DNA from: Phaseolus vulgaris
Lineage: Eukaryota > Streptophyta > Magnoliopsida > Fabales > Fabaceae
Direction: 5' to 3'
NCBI RefSeq assembly: GCF_000499845.2
Contig: NC_023758.2
Coordinates: 2,402,811 to 2,466,810, forward strand
Length of the DNA: 64,000 nt
In this document: positions 25,775 through 37,389 of the stretch, piece after piece
Numbering within the stretch: the stretch's first letter is position 1
How the letters are laid out: the number at the start of each line of letters is the position of its first letter
Program-made: the position numbers and the translations under genes
Notes under the pieces: model-generated
Database searches by the model: none
What the model was told of the DNA's origin: nothing
The model's input: only the letters and a program-made list of their open reading frames with translations

Positions 25775-28155
25775 ATGGATGCTTTTCTTCTTAAAACTCT
25801 TTTTTCAGGCATTCTTGCCCTGTTAGTGTGCACTTTGTTTTATCAACTTAAGAAAACACTTGGTGGCAATACAAAGATCTGTGGTGCACCTCAAGCAGCT
25901 GGTGCATGGCCTATTATTGGCCATTTGCACCTCTTCGGGAGTCATCAACTTACGCACAAAACACTTGGGGTCATGGCTGAGAAACATGGACCAATTTTCA
26001 CAATAAAACTTGGTTCATACAAAGTGCTGGTGTTGAGTAGCTGGGAGATGGCCAAGGAGTGTTTTACTGTGCATGACAAAGTTTTCTCCACCAGGCCCTG
26101 TGTTGCAGCCTCAAAGCTAATGGGCTACAACTATGCCATGTTTGGCTTCACTCCTTCTGGTCCTTACTGGCGTCAAGTACGGAAGTTAGCAACCATTGAG
26201 CTTCTGTCTAACAACCGGCTTGATCCCCTCAAAAACACAAGAACGTTTGAGATAGATGCTGCAATAAGGGGGCTCTACAAGTTATGGTCAAAAGAAGGGT
26301 GTTTAGAGGGAGAAGTTTTGGTAGATATGAAACAGTGGTTTGGAGATTTGACACATAATATTGCTATCAGAATGGTGGGAGGGAAGCCGTATTATGGGGA
26401 TGGCGATGGTTATGCTGATGGTGAAGCAAGAAGGTACAGGAGAGCTATGAGAGACTGGGTATGTTTGTTTGGGGCGTTTGTGTTGTCTGATGCATTTCCA
26501 TTTCTGGGGTGGCTAGATATCAATGGATATGAAAAGGATATGAAGAGAACTGCAAGTGAATTGGACACTCTAGTTGAAGGTTGGCTAGAGGAACACAAAA
26601 GGAAAAGAGCTTTGAGTGTGAATGGAAAGGAAGAACGGGATGATTTCATGGATGTCTTGCTCAATGTTCTACAGGGTACAGAGATTTCTGGTTATGATTC
26701 AGATACCATCATCAAGGCCACTTGCCTGGTACGTAAATGTTTAGCTATCTTGTTTTCACGGTTGCTTCTTACTACTATAAACTCCTGCATGTTATCTCAT
26801 AAACATATTGGAGTCCAAAAGAAATTTAGGACTTCGTGATATATATAAACCATGTAATTTAGGACTCGCTAATCAGGAAGGAGCCTTGGTGGTAAAAGAA
26901 AAGAGATAAATTATACCGTATCTGGAGAACCACTTTTATAGATCAGTATTCAAATTATCTCTGCCTTAACAAGTAATAAATTCAAAAGGAATTATTCCAA
27001 AAGAAACACAAGAGTACAAGACATAAATTTGGAAAAGATTGACATGTAATATCGTTTGAACAGTGATTCGAAAAATGCTAGAAGAGTACAATTTTGGGTT
27101 GACGAAAACCATTACCACTATCACCGTGACTTGTGTCAAATTTCCCTATCTTTAATTTATTGTTCCACCTTGCTTCTAATTATTTCGTAAGACAAAAAAA
27201 ACTATTAATATTTCGGCTCGTCTATTCAAGTCTTTTCATTTAGACCAAATAACATGTCAAAAGCTACTAGTTTTGCAAGTCCAGTAGGGTCCACTTCCTT
27301 AGAAGAAAATCTCTCCTCTTTTAACATCCTTCTGTCTTGCAAATATCAAAAGCTATTAACGCACGTAACCAAATTCCACTTCTCCAAATTTTACGTTGTC
27401 TTACAATCTGATTCAGTATAACACCCTTCTTCTGTTCACAAGAAAATCTCAGCTTTTGGTGCACATCACCTTTTTGACTGACATCCAACTTTGAATTACA
27501 TCATGGTCTTGTATATCTTTTGCAGAATTTGGTTTTAGCAGGAACTGACCCCACTATGGTCACGCTAACATGGGCGCTATCTCTGCTGCTCAACCATCCA
27601 ACGGAACTTAAACGAACCCAACATGAACTGGATACTCTTATTGGAAAGGACAGGAAAGTTGAAGAATCTGACATAGATCAGCTAGTGTACCTCCAAGCCG
27701 TTGTGAAGGAAACTCTGCGACTGTATCCACCAAGTCCCATTATCACCCTTCGAGCAGCCATGGAAGACTGCACCTTTTCATGCGGCTATCACATTCCTGC
27801 AGGCACACAATTAATGGTGAATGCTTGGAAGATCCATCGGGATGGTCGTGTTTGGAGTGACCCTCATGATTTCAAACCTGAAAGGTTCTTGACAAGCCAC
27901 AAAGATGTTGATGTAAAGGGTCAAAACTATGAGCTCGTCCCTTTTAGTTCTGGAAGGCGAGCATGCCCTGGGGCCTCACTAGCTCTGCGTGTGGTGCACT
28001 TGACCTTGTCTAGACTCTTACACTCCTTCACGGTTGCTTGTCCTTCAAATCAAGTTGTTGACATGACAGAGAGCTTTGGACTCACAAATTTAAAAGCAAC
28101 TCCGCTCGAAGTTCTCTTAACTCCACGTCTAGAAAGCAAACTTTATGAGCACTAG
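25775..28155 (+). CDS. CYP82-like cytochrome P450, two exons, apparently intact
   Basis: A microsomal monooxygenase of the CYP82 type by overall sequence; substrates in this family include terpenoids, alkaloids and phenolics, and none can be assigned here. Exon 1 is 25775-26728, exon 2 is 27526-28155, with a single 797-bp phase-0 intron at the usual place just before the I-helix motif, giving 527 residues. Residues about 4-24 form the membrane anchor, and [16 protein letters not shown] is the proline-rich hinge. KETLR (Glu380, Arg383) is the ExxR motif, FKPERF follows, and [10 protein letters not shown] holds the heme ligand Cys465. The oxygen-activation motif reads AGTDPT (323-328): Pro327 stands where most P450s have the conserved threonine. 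Its two neighbours at 10.3 and 12.6 kb are broken copies. It ends 614 bases from the convergent XLG gene. Confidence 0.92.
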
Positions 28156-28768
28156 ATTATATTATGCTAGATGTACAGGGAGCCTCTAGGTTCTGAAATC
28201 GAGGCTTTCCATCTTTTAATAACAATGGCATGTTTAATGAAGTTGCACTCTGTTATAAAAGCTGGTGCAATTTGTAGTACTCTTGATAATTCTGAACTTT
28301 TTAAAAAATAAACGAAAAGTAATGTAAATCCTTCACAAATATGATGTCTTTTTTATGCCATTCACAAACAGGATAACGCCATAAAGCCCAGTTAAAATCT
28401 TAGGCTTGGATGAATTATCGCCATAGTACATGTATTGCACACAATCAGGTTTACAACTCAAACATAAGTTGACAGACTGACAAAATGTGATATACAACTT
28501 CTATCATGAAGATGTTACCTAACCATATGAAAAATAAAAAATGAATTTGAACATTACACATTGATCTGTGGTATGTGCTGACTGACTCACCAGCATACTC
28601 TCTAATTGCTGGAAACCTTACCTACATGTGTCTAACATCTACTGAATCCTACAAGTGGAGATAGATAGTACAAGAAACGATCCATTTTACTCCTAGTTAG
28701 TAATATGTACACGAACAGATGTCAAGGCATACACAAACATGACTAACAACTCCGGCCTGAATTAGCAA
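28156..28768. other. Spacer between convergent P450 and XLG genes
   Basis: It must contain both 3' untranslated regions. No reading frame or repeat is visible. A decayed copy of this spacer lies at 14355-15099. Confidence 0.6.
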
Positions 28769-31700
28769 TCAATGAGAGAATGAGCTCGCCTCAGTGCTAT
28801 ACATCGAGTACTCACTCAAGCTAAAGTTTGGTCTCTCGTCGTTCCACTTCAAAATCTCCTTAGCGTATTTAAGCGACGCATCAACACTACCAGGCTCCAA
28901 CCCCTTCACCAGGGACACATACAACTTTCGTCCGGTAAGAGATGAATAAAGCCTTTTAAACTTAACCGCTATGTAATGGGAAGCCAGCTGACCAAGGGAG
29001 GGATTATTATTAATGCTGTTGCTATTGCTGTTGGGACGATTGCGACTGATTATTGGATGAAAATCAGAGAACCATTCACACTTGGTCAAAGGAACTTGTT
29101 CAATTTTCTCCTCAAACAGATCAAATTTGTTTAATATCAATAAGAAGTCCATTTGCTCAAAGGTTGGATGAGTGACAATGGTTTCAAAAAACTTCCTGCT
29201 CAATATCATCTTGTTAGAGGGACAACCGTTCCCATGTAAAGAAAACTGATCGTAGTCACTCAAGGCAACACAGAAGATAACCATTTCAACATCCTCAAAC
29301 ATCTCTAGCCACTTGCAATTTTCTCCTAGCCCCCTTGCATGCACTCTAATTAGTTGATATCTGTTAACCACCAAAAAAGTATTGAATCAGAAACACCAAA
29401 TAAAGGCCCATGTAGGGAACACATAATAAATATCCTTGTGATTCAAATTCACAAATACGAAAATCAGCATCATCATATGATATTTCTGGCATAAATAGAT
29501 ATGCATGAGGGAACAGCCATATTCCGCCCATTTGAAACAAATATACAAAATGGTAACTCATCTTCTCATAAGAAACAGAGTTCGCTTTTAACAAACTAAA
29601 CCTGACTATAAAATCTCCACAATAGCCATTACAGTAGTATCGGCACTTCTATCCATCTAATATACAGATTGATCAAAAATATAAAAAATAGAAACACTAA
29701 AACTAAGAAGTGGGAGCACTTCATATTCATATCCACAGTGATGGCAAAAACCTCCAGTGTGTTTCATAAACATCAGTGAAAATATATTTCATCAACGCCA
29801 TAGGCTCCTTACCAAAAAAATTCTACCACTTATCCTGTATTTTGCTTATTTAGGTATTTTTCACTAATGTTATTATTTTCTTGTTTATTTTGGTATGTTC
29901 ACTGATGCTATTATTTTCCTAGAGAAAATAATTATAACATCAATTTGGTTTAATCAGAGCCAAAACACATTTTGGGTGCATAACAACAGGCTCAAACATT
30001 TTCACATACCTAACAAAAGAATCATGGAGGTCAGCAGTGTCAACGGTTTCCTCGGAATCTGATTGGGGAAATGAAAACTCCGCACAGGCCACCCCATTAG
30101 ATGAAGTAACTCCCTCGGCATAAAGGATGTCTATATCTGAGGGTTCATAGTCCGTCCTTAATATTTTAACAGCCTGAAACAAAACAACTTGTCATAGTCA
30201 GAGACAACAGTGTCCATGAACAGAACTTGTCAAGATACTAACCCAACCATTTTTTTTTTCTGAGATGAAATATAGAGATGGAAACTCATAAGAACACAAG
30301 GAAGTAAGATGGAGCAACAATAAAATAATATTGACCATGCATTCTAATAATGCTTAACAGCTGAGAAGCAGTTTTTTAACTTGTTCTCACTACTGCTGAA
30401 TTTGGTAGACTGAAATTTATTTGTTACTATGCAAGTTTAATGCTTCTGTCCAATATCCATTGTGTTGCTAACTCCCTGAGAAATTATCCTTTACAACCAA
30501 ACTTCACCCAACAGTCAAACACCTACTACTCTCGTTAAAACTAATCAAACCCCGTGTACAATAATTATAATTACCCATCCATTGTTTTCCCCATATTTGC
30601 CGAAGAAATTGACTATAGATAAAAATCCCTTATAAAAATGAAAAGTGGCTATTCCATAAAGAACTCCACTGCCTACGTTTAACAACAATTAATGGGTTAC
30701 CCATACAAGGGTTTTACACAATTAATTTGACAACAGCATAAATGCTAAATAATACAATTAAAGAATTATCTTACCCGCTCTAAGAAATAACTAGCAACAC
30801 TAGGCAGCATTTCCAATTCGCTTCTTCTTTCATATGTGGCCTTAATGGCAGCATCATTCCATAATTCCTCAATCAATGGTGCATACTCACGAGTAGCAGC
30901 TGGAAAGATAGCATCAAGTTTGCCAGATACCATAGTTTTCAGTAACCAGTCAGAGAACGCTTTTAATCTTGGGCCAATGGAATATACAGTCTTATCATCA
31001 TGTTTTGGACTCTTTCCTGTAGAAAACCATAATTGTAACACTCAATCTTCAAGTATAAATGAGCAGAAGGACATATAAATATAATTGTAAACACCTCAAA
31101 CAAACACAAGTATGCTGCAAGCCATTTTGAACCAACTCATGACAACTAAATGGGGCACAGTAGGTGCTTTAAAAGAAAGATAGCCAGGATAACAAATCAA
31201 ACATCAATGGTACATATTTTTTAGAAAAAGGGAGATGGTAAATGCATCCTACCTGTGCTGTCAAGTACAGATGACTGCCTTTTTTTCAAATCCCCCAAAC
31301 ATTCATCTTCAAAACGCTCCCGTCCCTCAAGCAGTATGCCAAGGTACGCATAAACATTGCTCTGAATGGTCAACTTTATATTTTCATGCTCATCTTCTGA
31401 GAATGGGACACTTTTGTAAAGAATTTTTGCCTGCCACAGATATTTGCAATTCTGTCAATACATTGACTGTTTCCAGCCTCTCTATTGGTGACTTTAATTT
31501 TACATAGAGGAGGGGCTGGTCAAAGTCTTATTTAAACAATTCCTTAAGTACTACATCCAACTACGAAGTCAGTTGTCAATTACAACCAAAAATAGGCCTT
31601 TCTGAACAAGGAAATGCCAGATGACACAAAAGAGAGTAACATAATTGTGCATCCAATTAAAATTTATCACAACATTTGCAGAATTGACATTACTACTGCA

Positions 31701-33783
31701 CACAATATATAAGGAAATACAAGGAAGTTTCTTTTCTTGCATTTTGTTAAGTGAATGAAGGTTAGTACTAATGTTTATTTCCGTAGCAGGTGCCTACAGA
31801 CCATATTTTGTCCAATTTAATGTAACTATCAATTCAATTCAAAGAAAATATTAAAACATGCCTTTATTCACAGACTCAATTATGAAGTAAAATGTCACCT
31901 GCTTAAAAATAGTGCTCGTTCCAGATCCACTACAACCAACTAAGAGAAGCTTCTGAACCACCCCATGCTCCAGGTAGTCAGGAATTGTTCTGCTAGCTAG
32001 ACTGGAGGGTTGTTCTCCCAAAGAATTAGAAGATTTAGAAGGAACAGGCAAAGACAGGAAAGCACATACAAGCTTCGTTCCAGCCTAACAAGCAGAAATA
32101 AAGAAGTGCATAGTAAATAACGTTTGGCAGGAAGAACATAAGAAAAAATACCTCCTCCACCCCAAAAAAGTATTAGAGGTTACCTTTCCCCATATATAAC
32201 CTCTAGTATTCCTCTGCCCCTCTTCTTGGTAGGAACCATCCTCATTGACCCAAAAATGTGGGTTGCCCGCACACTGAACTCCTGCCAACTGCACAACCAA
32301 AACAGAATCCTTTCAACGATTTTGTTTAAGAATAAACAAGGTACGATTCTTAAGATTGAGCCTTTCGGTATAAATCTACGACCTGCAACATTCGAAGCTC
32401 CACTTTTGTTATTTCCCGACCATTGATGAAAACCTGAGTGTTTCCATTACTAGCATCCGGTTGGATGGGGCCTCCAACGTTAAGATGTGGACTTATAATT
32501 CTGGAAGGCTTCTGTCCCTCCTGTGAAATCATAAACCAGTCAGCATCCTAGATGACACTCAAAAACCAGAAATCTGTATAAATCACAAATGCACGTAGAA
32601 AATCAAATAGATAATAAATAATAAATACCTTCCCCCAAAGACCAGATACTTTATCATACCAATAGTTTCCCGGCTTCAGCTTCTTCGGAGGGTTCTGGCA
32701 GTTCTGCAACGTAACCAGTTCCTCATAAGAAAGTGGCTGGCCATTGACACAAACATACTCAGGTGGAAGCTGATTTGCTTCACAAAACCTCTCCGCTTTC
32801 ATTATCTGCCGAACCTCTAATTCGTTCAGCAAACGCTTGAGCATCCGAGAGCACTTCCCCAGACTCCCTCGTTTGGTCTCATCAATCGGGAATCCAATGC
32901 AAGTCACACATTTCCTCCCCTCGGGCATAGACCCCATGGCTCTGAGCACACAATTACCACAGTATTTCGCATCGCAAACAAGGCAAACTTCTTTCTCAGT
33001 AAACCTATTCCCCCTGAAGCACCTATAACAAGACCCCTTCTTCCCCTTCGAGAGAGGTGCCCTTTTAACAGGTTTACACACAGTGTCCTCCACATCAAAC
33101 TCCTCATCCAAGGCATCATCGTCGGAGTCCACATCGAACTTAACAACCGGGAGGCGCTTAGAATCGATATCCTCGGCCTTCAGAGAAGAAACCCGAGTTG
33201 ACGGATACTCCAAACTCAACACTGACTCCGTGGATGCCCAATCTTGCTGATTCAACTCGTTGAAATCCAAACTCTCTTTCCCATCCAAAGCCCTCAGCAC
33301 ACCAGAACTTCTCCCTGACTTGTCCCAAAACTCAGCGGTACTGGAGCTTCTAGTTTCCTCCAGCACTCTCGAACTTTCACCCAAATCGGACAAATCACCG
33401 GAGCCGTCGTTCCCGGTGGAGAACTCAAACGCGCCGGAGCTACTCAGCTCGCCAGAAAGCTCCCCGGTGTTGCTCTGCAAAGCTCGGTGTTCGAATGCGA
33501 TCACAGAAGTGGGAGAGACCGTCGTCTCCGACGCTAACTTGGAAACCCTAGGTTCGGAGCCAAGTGTTCGGAGAGGGTGCTGCTGCTGCGGCGGCGGCGG
33601 CAAAAGCGGCTGCACAACCGGCAATGAGAGAGCGTCGGAGAGAGGAACCTGGGAAACGACGGCAGCGACCGGAATACTGTCGACAGTGATCGGCACCGCC
33701 CGTGGAAGGTCGTAGGTTAGAGGCGGGCCATCGTACTCAACGGCGAATGAGTAGTCGGCAGCTTCTGGCGCGGCCGGCGACAT
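28769..33783 (-). CDS. XLG1: Extra-large G-alpha protein, XLG1 type
   Basis: A plant extra-large GTP-binding protein: a G-alpha-like C-terminal half joined to a long N-terminal region. Family members pair with G-beta/gamma and act in immunity and growth signalling. Minus-strand exons are 33783-32629, 32520-32383, 32288-32184, 32084-31899, 31430-31253, 31016-30775, 30173-30010 and 29360-28769, all GT-AG and in phase, giving 919 residues. The N-terminus [17 protein letters not shown] is typical of XLG1. Eight cysteines (Cys252-Cys295) form the XLG Cys-rich zone, preceded by an acidic tract and a basic [11 protein letters not shown]. The P-loop is altered (GCSGSGTST, 516-524). NKFD (800-803) is the guanine-specificity motif, and the DxxGQ switch is replaced by RGLGENCKW, so the catalytic glutamine is missing, as is usual in XLGs. 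Assignment to XLG1 rather than XLG2 rests on resemblance only. Confidence 0.93.
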
Positions 33784-34519
33784 GGTGGGAAATGGTGATG
33801 CGGGGAAACCCTAATCTAATGAGAATCCGAACATAAGAAAGGCATGAAAGGAAACAGAAGTATCGGTAAATAATGATTGAGAGAATAATAAGAATAATGC
33901 AGTGCTGAGTGATTAGATTAGGGAAGGAAGGAATGAATGTGTGTATGTGTGTGTATGAGTGTGAAGAAAGCAAAAGGTAATTTTAGGTGAGGAAGAGAGA
34001 AAGAGAATAAGAATGATATTATTATTATTAGAATATAATAATAGAAGAAGGTGGGTGTGTGATTGGAGAAGCCAAGGAGTGAAAAGGAAAGGAAAACAAA
34101 AACGGGACGTTAATTCGGGGAATCTTTCTTCCCTTTTGCTATTGGGAGGGCCACGTGGGGTCTCAGCTTTGTCCTTTTATTGTTGCCATTTCCCATCCTA
34201 TCCAATCTCATCTTCCTTTTTACTCTTCCAACTACTCTTCCAACTTAATACATAATTAGCCAATATTTCATATTTACAATAAATACTCTTGCAATTTTAA
34301 ATTACTTTATTATTAATGTTCATAAAAACATATTTCTATATGCATTAATTATGTTTTAATCTATATATAAAAGTATAGTTAATGCATGAATTGGTGCATA
34401 AACACTAAATTAGGTTGTGGAAAGCATATAAACAGATGCGAGAAGAGAAGATATCAGCAAATTTGTTCATACATGCTAACTAATTAACCAATCTATTATA
34501 CATATGATAGGATATGTAA
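33784..34519. other. XLG promoter and leader, downstream flank of the WD40 gene
   Basis: Both neighbours are on the minus strand, so this holds the XLG 5' untranslated region and promoter plus the 3' untranslated region of the WD40 gene. A GT-rich microsatellite lies at about 33935-33963. CCACGTGG, a perfect G-box, lies at 34151-34158, about 370 bases upstream of the XLG start codon, and could bind bZIP or bHLH factors. Confidence 0.55.
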
Positions 34520-35893
34520 CTAGATCAATCTCTTGGAGTTTGATCTCTTGAATGATGAGATTCTCGGGAAGTGATCAACGCTAAGTTTTGGTGGCTGGTG
34601 ATTGTTTTGTGGAGTTGCATGTTCGGAAACCTTCCACATCTTAACGGACTTATCCAAACTACCACTGTACAAAATCCACCGTCGTTCGTTACACATGGCG
34701 TCGGGATCCCGCTCCGCCGCCAAACACTTAACTGGGCCAGCGTGGCCGGACAAAACATGAACGCATGTGTGCTCCTCACTCAGAGACCTCTTCCATACAC
34801 ATATGGACATGTCGGCAGAGCCACTGAATACCAAATTTCCTGCTGCAGCCAAACACAAAACCGCCAACTTGTGTCCCTTCAATACACCCCTGTGCTCCAA
34901 ATTTGTCTCTTTCGCCCAGTAATTTACCAACCCATCGGAAGACCCGGCATATAAAAAACTCCCATCAACGCTCATGGCCAACGCCGTCACCGCACACTCT
35001 TTCTTCAACAACGTGTGCGAGAACAAATGTTTTGTCCCTTTCCCTTGTACATCGCGTTGCCAAATCTTAACCGTGCCATCTGCTGAGCCCGTGAAAACCA
35101 AGTTCTCCAACCCGACAACAAGTGCATTAACAGCATCATCATGTGCTGTCACAGACTCCAAACACTTAAAATTCGACGTTCGCCATACTTTGAAAGTTTT
35201 ATCCCACGAGGCGGAGTATATATAAGAATGATCCTCCGTTATGCCCAGGCATGAAATGGCGTCGTAGTGCTTGATCCACAACACGTTGCGGTGTCGTTTC
35301 ACTTCCACGTAATTACTTGGTTTCACCGAACATTTGATGTAGTTTCTTAACGTTGGCAATGTTGCCACACGCTTGTGTTGTTGGTCGTTTTTTCCTGAAA
35401 CTTTCCACACTCTTATTCTTCCATCTTGGTGTCCTGTGAGGATTTTTTCTCCCGCAATCACGATCGCTTTCACCAAGCCACTGTTGGATTTGAACCCCGT
35501 GAACTCCTTTTGGTTCTTCCACACCCGAATATTTTTGCTATCTGAACCTGTGTATAACAGGTCCTTGGTTGCAGCGAGGGAGTAAATGTGACCCTCTTCT
35601 CGGACCAGGGATCCTATTAGAGCTTCGTTGTCGTTGGAAATTAGAGCATCTTCGTTCATGTGAGAGGACCATGGGGATTTGGACAAGGGAGAAAGGGAAG
35701 GATCGTAAGAAGTACTATCTACTACCATTTGAGGATCCAAATGAGGTGCTGCCAACGTCACAGGGCTATTTTTTCTTGGATGATTATCAGAGTTATAACC
35801 ATCGAATTCATCTTTCTTTGGCTTCCCAAACCTTTTTCCATGTGAACTTCCTTCCTCTAACAATGCATGCCCCTTCAACGATGACCCTGTCAT
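34520..35893 (-). CDS. WD40-repeat protein, JINGUBANG type, single exon
   Basis: An intronless 457-residue protein of WD40 repeats, which should fold as a seven-bladed propeller and serve as a protein-binding platform. Repeats are readable from about residue 90 to 435: [112 protein letters not shown] and [17 protein letters not shown]. The N-terminal 80 residues are Ser/Pro-rich and disordered-looking. Length, repeat order and lack of introns fit the JINGUBANG family, whose Arabidopsis founder restrains pollen germination. The function of this copy is inferred from family only. It is head-to-tail with XLG, 737 bases apart. Confidence 0.88.
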   Translation of the reverse strand: MTGSSLKGHALLEEGSSHGKRFGKPKKDEFDGYNSDNHPRKNSPVTLAAPHLDPQMVVDSTSYDPSLSPLSKSPWSSHMNEDALISNDNEALIGSLVREEGHIYSLAATKDLLYTGSDSKNIRVWKNQKEFTGFKSNSGLVKAIVIAGEKILTGHQDGRIRVWKVSGKNDQQHKRVATLPTLRNYIKCSVKPSNYVEVKRHRNVLWIKHYDAISCLGITEDHSYIYSASWDKTFKVWRTSNFKCLESVTAHDDAVNALVVGLENLVFTGSADGTVKIWQRDVQGKGTKHLFSHTLLKKECAVTALAMSVDGSFLYAGSSDGLVNYWAKETNLEHRGVLKGHKLAVLCLAAAGNLVFSGSADMSICVWKRSLSEEHTCVHVLSGHAGPVKCLAAERDPDAMCNERRWILYSGSLDKSVKMWKVSEHATPQNNHQPPKLSVDHFPRISSFKRSNSKRLI

Positions 35894-37389
35894 TCTTGTT
35901 TATTCCGTCCTTGTTCCCATGCAAGAGAATGTAACATTGAGGATTTTTGCTGTTAATGTTTGGTATTGGGATCTTGGTGAATTAATGAATAAACGTTAAT
36001 GTTAATCAGCACTTGAGGTGCCAAACCGCCCAAAATCATTGAATAAACATTGGGAGGTTTGGTATTGAAGTTGACAAAGAACTTTTGTTCGGATGAAGTG
36101 GTTGTTGGTAACTTGTGTATCTGATGTTGTTGTCTAATTATGTTGTGGCACGTTTTTTTGTGTATAGAACTATGACTACGTGGGTTAACTTCCATGACAA
36201 ACTCATCTTCACCTTTAATTAGGAAAAAGGTTTCAAGATTAGGTAACCAAGGAGCATGTGTTGTGATTAACTTACATTGCTAATATGAGGAATTACAAAT
36301 CTTGGATATGTTGAACCAGTGAAGGAAATTATTCAACCTTTTAAAAGGAGTTTGATTTAGTCAACAAACTAAAATTGTAGTTTCAACCACTCCCAAAAAA
36401 AGACTACAATTGGTTTTTTTTTTCCCTAGAAATCTTGTGTACTTTCTCAAAGTTTGTCAAAACAAGAAAGTTTGTGACAAAGAGCTGCACAAGATTAGCG
36501 TGAAATTGTGCAAACATTCAACTCTTATACACTAGATATAGTTAGTTAAGTAAGCACTTGATTAATACTTGTAGGAATTTATTTTTAATTTATGATCACA
36601 AATGATGGTGATGAAATACAATAGGGGTATAATATTTTATAAAACAAGTACAACATAATTAAGTATTAATCCTGTTAGACTTAGGTGTTCTCAATTTAGG
36701 TTTTTTATTTTATTTGTCTTGTTTAATTTTATTTTGGTATAAAATAATCCATATCTTGAATTGCATCATCATTATTTATGTGTCTTTAGGTGAAAAAAAA
36801 ATATACTAAAATGTTTTAAATTGAATTCGTATTAAATAGTTTTGTTCTGTTGAATATCCAATTTTTTTGTTTTTTTTTATTGTTTGATGTTGCTACCAAG
36901 TGAATAAATGATGTGACTGTCTGATTTTTCTCTCTCTTAAGTGTACTACCACAGACTTTGATAACAATAAAAAAAATCTCTAAAATCCTATTTATCTTTA
37001 TAAAATATAACATTATTTTTTTTTAAATTAAACAGTAAAACAAAAATTAAATTAACCATGTATAAAACCATGTAATTTGTTAAAAGTAATTAAAAATCAA
37101 ATGATGATATCACTCGAGTTAATGTTAGGAACTCAATTGAAATACATAAATTTTTTAAACGTTTAATAAAATTAATTTTTGTAATATAGATTTAATTGAA
37201 AAATATAGATTTTAAACATTTAATTGAAAATAGCTTTTAATAAAAACTTAATTTATTTTTTTATAAAAGCTTTCATGTTAAGAATTACTATGCAACTTAA
37301 CATCTCACTTAGTCTAACACTTCAAATAACAACAATCATCTACTATCATATGAAAAAATATTATTATTAAAAAAAATAAAAAAGAAAGA
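35894..37389. other. Intergenic region upstream of the WD40 gene
   Basis: The part next to 35894 should carry the WD40 gene promoter. The rest is AT-rich with no reading frame or repeat I can support, and it runs into the 3' end of the decayed LINE near 37390. Confidence 0.5.
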
